DNA of 64,000 bases from contig JAURVB010012609.1 in NCBI GenBank assembly GCA_033002965.1, positions 123,220 through 187,219 on the forward strand, in the 5' to 3' direction. This document shows, piece by piece, positions 59,017 to 64,000 of this stretch. The notes beneath the pieces were generated by a model, which was given only the letters and a program-made list of their open reading frames with translations, did not search any database and was not told where the DNA came from. The first letter of the stretch is position 1. The number at the start of each line of letters is the position of its first letter. A program made the position numbers and the translations under genes. The stretch is from Piper betle. Taxonomy: Eukaryota > Streptophyta > Magnoliopsida > Piperales > Piperaceae.

Positions 59017-59044
59017 CTTTGCTGTCCCCCAATCTTCTGTTTTT

Positions 59045-60260
59045 ATGGCGTTTCCCTCGCCGATTACTACCATGGTACCCTTCCCATTGGCGCCGCCTTT
59101 AATGTTAACAGATCAACCATCAGTTCCCGTCATAGTAGCTTTGCTACTAGGTAGTCATCCTCCACAAGTCTACCTTATAGTGGTTCCAGTAGAGCTAATT
59201 GAACCAGTTGTGTCAATTCAAGATGCCCATTTTGAAGAGTTGAAAGCTGTAATGGACACACACAAATCACATTAATTGCCGCGCTAATTGCGCATAAGGA
59301 TAAAGAACCAAGTGAAGCAGTAAAGCATCTCCGTCCCTTAGTTGATGAAGTTTACACGAAAAATTTGGCAAAGAACAAATGCCAAACCTTCACGAAATTT
59401 GACAGAGACGGCAATCCTGGAGATCACCTCACAATCTTCGAGTGTAGAATAATGCGACCAATGAGAAGCTAAAGTTGCAGCAATTTCCTGCATACCTCAG
59501 TGGAAATGCCTTAAGATGGTTTAATAACCGTCCTCTTGGATCAATCAATTCATGGGAAAAGTTTGTTGAACAATTCGCGAAACAATTTCAGCCAATGAAA
59601 ATCCCAGTGAAGATAGAACTCTTATAACAATGTCGGAGAGAACTAAGTGACCAATTTACAGCATATGTGAAGAGGTTTAGAAGCGTAACATCCCAGATAA
59701 ATGAAACTCATGACATTAAGGAGCTTGTAAAGATTTGTGCAATAAATGTTGGACCAGTTGCTTGGTTCCTAAGTAGTACGCAATGCAACGCTTTTGAACA
59801 ACTCTTTGAAAGGGAGTTGATCTTCGAGGAACTTGGGAGTGTTTCTTCTTAATTGGAGAATGCTAAGGCATCAACCAATGTTGTCACTGAACTTGGCCAG
59901 CGAGGTCGGGAAAAACAACTAAGAAAGCAAAGGAACAACAATGAAGGGCAAAGGCCGAGCCCCAACAACGGCGTGATTGGAGGAATATATAGGATTATAC
60001 CTTCAATGTTAGTGATACTGAAAGGTGGTTCGATGTTTTGGTAAAGTAAGGAAAGATCACACCATAGACACTGAAGAATCCACCAAAGCTGGAAGATGAG
60101 AAGAAAGAAAAATTCTGCCGATACCATCAAATGGTTGGCCACCCAACAATAAAGTGTTGGAACATAACAGAGAAAATTCAAGAATTACTCAATAAAAGTG
60201 AAATCAAATACAAAGCTCCCAAAACACAAAAGGAACCAACAACCAATGTTATGAAAGCAA
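59045..60260 (+). pseudogene. Tat-like gag, continued
   Basis: Broken + strand frames: FTKFDRDGNPGDHLTIFECR (59395-59450) and LSGNALRWFNNRPLGSI-type capsid phrases (59495-59550). Next come a VKRFRSVTSQINETHDIKEL region (59667-59730) and the zinc-knuckle variant FCRYHQMVGHPTIKCWN (60115-60165), characteristic of Tat/Ogre-type gag (C-x2-H...G-H-x-T-x2-C). Multiple stops and frameshifts. Confidence 0.8.
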
Positions 60261-60399
60261 GTCATTCGACTACACATTAAGGGGCAAGACAAAGAAAAAG
60301 AAGAAGATGAACTAAGCAAGAGCAAGAAGCCCAAGGAAGAGAAGTTGAAAAAGGAAAAGCAACCCAAAGAAATTAAAGTAAGAAGGAGGAGGCTCCATT

Positions 60400-61700
60400 G
60401 AGTTTGGTGAAAGAAGGAAGAAGGATTCTTCTTCTCCCACCCAAAAAAGAAGTTGATCAATTGACAATTTTGAAAAAGCTAAAGAAGATACCCGAGTTAG
60501 TGCACATGTTTGACGTGCTGCACTTCTCACCCACTGCCCGGTTCACAGTTGAACAAGCTTTGTTGGAATTTACAATAAGAAATGGAGAAGATGGTTTCTT
60601 TATGAACTAGAGTGGAATAAAAGGCTACATCATGGATGTAGAGTACTTGAGATCTATTGCATGTTTTAAGTCAAGTAAATAAGAAACAAAAAGCCCGTAC
60701 TAACCTGTCTTGACTGCATGCTAATGATACTTTACAAATGCCAGTTACGATCATCACTTTCTCCAATGACAATTTGTGTCACCCTGAGCCCAACCACAAT
60801 CGACCATTGTTCGTTAGTGTGGAGTAATAGAACAAGCTTGTTCGGCGTGCACTTGTTGATCAAGGGTCATCAATCAACATTCTTATACATGTATTGTTTG
60901 AATTGGGTTACACTAAGGAAAACCTCATGCCAGATGATACTATAGTTAATTTAGTGTCATCTATACAATGTGAGTCATTGGGAATGGTGTGTTTACATAT
61001 CTTTGTTGGTCCTTTTAGTTTACCACACATTTCACATCCTAGAAGTTGATCCAATGTGGCACATGCTTCTTGGGCGACCGTGGATTCATGACCATTGATG
61101 AGTGCCTTCTTCGTGGCACCAATGCATTAAAGCCTCACTAAGTAAAGGAGGTCAAATCCGAGTTCGGGGGCTGCGAAACACATGCACTCTTCAGGAAGCA
61201 CACTTTGTGGATGCTACATTCTACATGGAGGGAAATGCCCTAAAGTTGGCTTGAGAACAACCGTCTAGAAATGTCTATCCTACCATGATTGATTTGCCAA
61301 ATTTCATTAAACCAACAGCTAACTATCCACCGCCAAAGCCTCCTAAAGTAACAAAGTTACACAAGTTGTCAGTTCCATCAATCCCAGTAATTACACCAGG
61401 CCTAGAAGCTTCATTAGTGTCTTTAAAGGTCATAGTACATTTAGGACAACCAAAGCAAAAAATTAAAGAGACACAACCGCTCCAAGAAGTACAGAGTCAA
61501 TTAGAGAAAGAAGGCATTGTAAATGATGGTCCCGCCATGGCGTTAGGACAATGGGAAATGCCAATGGCAAACTTTTGTGAGAAGGAAGCAATTACACTCA
61601 ACCCATGCCCAGTCATTTACTTGGAAGAAGAAGAATTGAATTCATTTGATGAGTTTGATATTGTAACCTTGGAACCGGAAAATTCAATTGCATAGGAATC
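60400..61700 (+). pseudogene. Tat-like protease and downstream spacer
   Basis: ALVDQGSSINIL near 60850-60890 is the protease active site (D-x-G-S-S). MLLGRPWIH-type codons near 61052-61085, in broken frame, mark the end of the domain. The open 136-codon frame at 61285-61695 (NFIKPTANYPPPKPPKVTKL) is the variable linker between protease and RT and has no catalytic motif. Confidence 0.7.
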
Positions 61701-62700
61701 ATTTCCTTCTTGCATATCAAGTGAAAATGAAGGATCAATTCAACCATGGTTTATGGGAGTAATATCACATGAAGAGGGACTACAAGATAAAGAAATACAA
61801 CAAGCATCAAGTCATTTTGAGAATGGAGTTACTTTAGTAGTAGAACGACTTGTGGAAATTAATTTAGGAACTTATCAAGATCCCCATCTAACTTTTCTTG
61901 GATCAAGTTTAAAAGAAATGGAGAAGTGACACCTCATTGATTTACTTAGAAGTTACAAAGATTGTTTTGCATGGTCCTATGATGATAAGTCATGTTTGTC
62001 AACCGAAGTTGCCATACACTACCTTGCATTTAAGCCAGGTGTATGTCCAGTTGTTCAAGCAAGAAGGAAGTTTATCCCACTGATCGAGGCCATGATCGCA
62101 ACAGAGATAGAGAAGTTAAAAAGAAAACTTTATTTGTGAAGTCAAGTACCTGGAATAGTTGGCGAACGTTGTCCTGGTGAAGAAGAGAGAATGGATAAAT
62201 GAGGATTTGCGTAGACTTTCAAGATCTCAATAAAGAAAGTCCTAAGGATGTATTTCCTTTACCCATCCCTGATATTTTGCTGCACAATGTAGTTGGTTGT
62301 TAGATGTTTTCTTTCATGGATGGATTTAGTAGCTACAATTAGATTCACATGGCAACCGAAGATGAAGAAAAGACAGCTTTCTGCACTCTTGTCGGAACTA
62401 CTGTTATACGGTAATGTCATTTGGTCTGAAGAATGTGGGGGCTACTTACCAACGGGTGATGCAATATATTATTGCAGACATGCTAAATGTGAAAATGGAG
62501 GATTATGTTGACGATATAATCGCAAAGTCAAAAGCAAGAAGTGATCATTGTAAGGTGCTACGAAAGGTAGTTCACTAGTGTAGAGTGAATAACTTGAAGT
62601 TGAATCCACAAAAATGTACTTTTGGTGTTTTGTTAGGGCAATTTAAGATTTTTGGTGCACGAGTGAAGAATATAAGTTGACCCTGCCAAAATCCAAGCTA
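61700..62700 (+). pseudogene. Tat-like reverse transcriptase
   Basis: KPGVCPVVQARRKF near 62033 marks the RT start. It is followed by CVDFQDLNKESPKDVFPLPI (62205-62270), FSFMDGFSSYN and EDEEKTAF (62308-62380), and the active-site phrase YVDDIIAKSKARSDH at about 62503-62550. Both catalytic aspartates of YVDD are encoded, but at least four frameshifts or stops separate the motifs. Confidence 0.8.
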
Positions 62701-63240
62701 TTAGAGATATGAGTCCACCTACATCCTTGCGCCAATTGCAAAGCTTCTTGGGAAAAATCAATTACATTAATAGGTTTATCCCAGACTTTTCATCAAAGAT
62801 TTTGCCGCTTACTCAATTGTTTGAGTGGGGGAAGAGTGTGAATGAGCTTTTGAAGAGATAAAGATAGAATTGCTAAAGCTCCAATCCCAAACAGACCACT
62901 CATCCTATATGTTTTCCACATAGAGGCAGCACTCGTAGCTATCTTAGCCCAGGTTGACGACCTTGGGAGAGAACGACCTATATATTACTTAAGCAGAGCT
63001 ATAAGTTCAATTGAGCAAAGGTATGCGAAGATTGAGATGACATGTTTAGCCTTTGTGTTTGCTTGGCAGAAGTTGCGACATTACTACCTTACACATGAAG
63101 TGCATTTAGTGGTACATGACAACCCTGTTTGATACTTGTTCTGACAACTAGCCTTGTCAGGAAGAGCGAGTAAGATGGCTTTGGAAGTTAATGGAGTTTA
63201 ACATCAAGGCACAAAAAGCAATGAAAGGTCAAGCAATTGT
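62700..63240 (+). pseudogene. Tat-like RT connection and RNase H
   Basis: Phrases PPTSLRQLQSFLGKINYINR (62710-62770) and RPLILYVFHIEAALVAILAQ (62895-62955), then YYLSRAISSIEQRYAKIEMT. The usual first RNase H aspartate lies in a decayed position, here written FHIEAA. Frames are broken. Confidence 0.75.
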
Positions 63241-64000
63241 TGAATATTTTTGGCCAACAATGTATAAGGATTGCATGGATTTTGCTTGGTCATGTGAGAA
63301 GTGTCAAATGCATGCACTTTGAACCATTTGTTGCCAGAACCGTTGCACCCGATCGGCGCCTACTGGCCATTTTAGATCTGGGGGGTTGATTTTATTGGCC
63401 CAAGTCATCCATTATCGTCAAAGGGTCACAAGCTCATCTTGATGGCGATTGAATATTTTACTAAGGGTGGTGAAGCAATATTGACAAGGAAATAGACAGG
63501 AAATTGTGTCGCTCAATTCAATAAGGAAAATATCATCTGTTGGTTTGGAGTTCTCCGGAAGCTTATTACAGACAATAGCAAGCTATTCATGGGCTAGCAA
63601 GTTGCAAAATTAGCAAAGCAACACTGGTTTGAAATGGTACAATCATCACTGTACAACCCGCAATCGAATGGACAAGTGGAAGCTTTCAACAAGATTTTGA
63701 AGTAAAAGTTGAGAAAGATGGTGGTAGATCATCAACGTCATTAGCGTGAGAGACTACCAGAACTGTTATGGCCATACTGTACTTCCACTCACGTAAGTAC
63801 CAGAGTTACTCCTTTTTTGTTAGTTTACGAAACGGAAGCCATTCTGCCTTTAGAAGTAGAATTACCTACATAAGGATGGCTACTGCTTCATACCTATCAC
63901 CAAACTAGGCAGAGTATGTAGCAAACAAAATTGTGTCACTCAAAGCAATTGATGACCATCGTTGTGTTGCAGGGAAAAGTTGAAAAAGTACCATGAAACC
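63240..64000 (+). pseudogene. Tat-like integrase (runs off the window)
   Basis: CEKCQMHA near 63296-63318 is the second half of the H2C2 domain. The core follows: WGVDFIGPSHPLSSKGHKLI (63382-63440) with the first D, KLITDNSKLFMG near 63568-63600 with the second D, and YNPQSNGQVEAFNKILK (63650-63705) with the E. One in-frame stop near 63493 and another after ILK. The element continues beyond base 64000. Confidence 0.8.

Overview
This is nuclear DNA from a flowering plant, made almost entirely of nested and decayed Ty3/gypsy LTR retrotransposons. The evidence is the retrotransposon lineages present (Athila-like, Tat-like, chromovirus), primer-binding sites of the plant initiator-Met-tRNA type (TGGTATCAGAGCC), and one intronless plant-type QALGGH C2H2 zinc-finger gene. 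I found no rRNA, tRNA, CRISPR array, prokaryotic operon or organellar gene. The species cannot be told from the sequence.

Layout. 1-6064: 3' part of a degenerate Athila-like element (+), ending in a 1.1 kb LTR. 6065-11774: + strand LTR pieces of a long-LTR family, called family B here, interrupted by a 3.0 kb solo LTR of the same family on the - strand (8458-11466, target duplication CATGG). 11775-14239: no gene seen. 14240-38005: a nested stack. An outer family-B element on the - strand has its gag at about 14.4-16.1 kb, and its 5' LTR (16225-18749 plus 37727-38005) was split by a second family-B element (18750-37726, -). That element was in turn split by an apparently intact chromovirus (23530-33859, +) with a single 1545-codon gag-pol frame, 2.7 kb LTRs and a C-terminal chromodomain. 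The 5' LTR of the second element also carries a 657 bp duplication separated by 203 bp of short-LTR retroelement sequence.

38006-44600: a decayed gypsy gag/protease region (+), a 152 bp solo LTR with target duplication GGAAC, a diverged LTR-like stretch and a 454 bp TRIM-like miniature element. 44700-46385: a diverged Tat-type LTR, followed by a possible MITE. 46794-52440: mostly non-repetitive intergenic DNA around the only convincing host gene, a 392-codon ZAT-like C2H2 zinc-finger repressor on the - strand (47682-48860). 52500-64000: a degenerate Tat-like element (+): LTR, primer site and gag start, then an inverted partial Athila-like copy (54863-59016, -), then the rest of Tat gag-pol running off the right edge.

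How the parts relate. The retroelements form a relative time series. Target-site duplications and reconstructed empty sites give the order: outer family-B element first, inner family-B element second, chromovirus third. The chromovirus LTRs differ by only about 20 positions in their first 1.3 kb, counted by eye. Both family-B internal regions carry gag but no pol, which suggests a non-autonomous, gag-only family. I see no undescribed gene system; the unusual material is structural (the gag-only family, the duplication around a retroelement fragment, and a hairpin-forming repeat array inside the chromovirus LTR).
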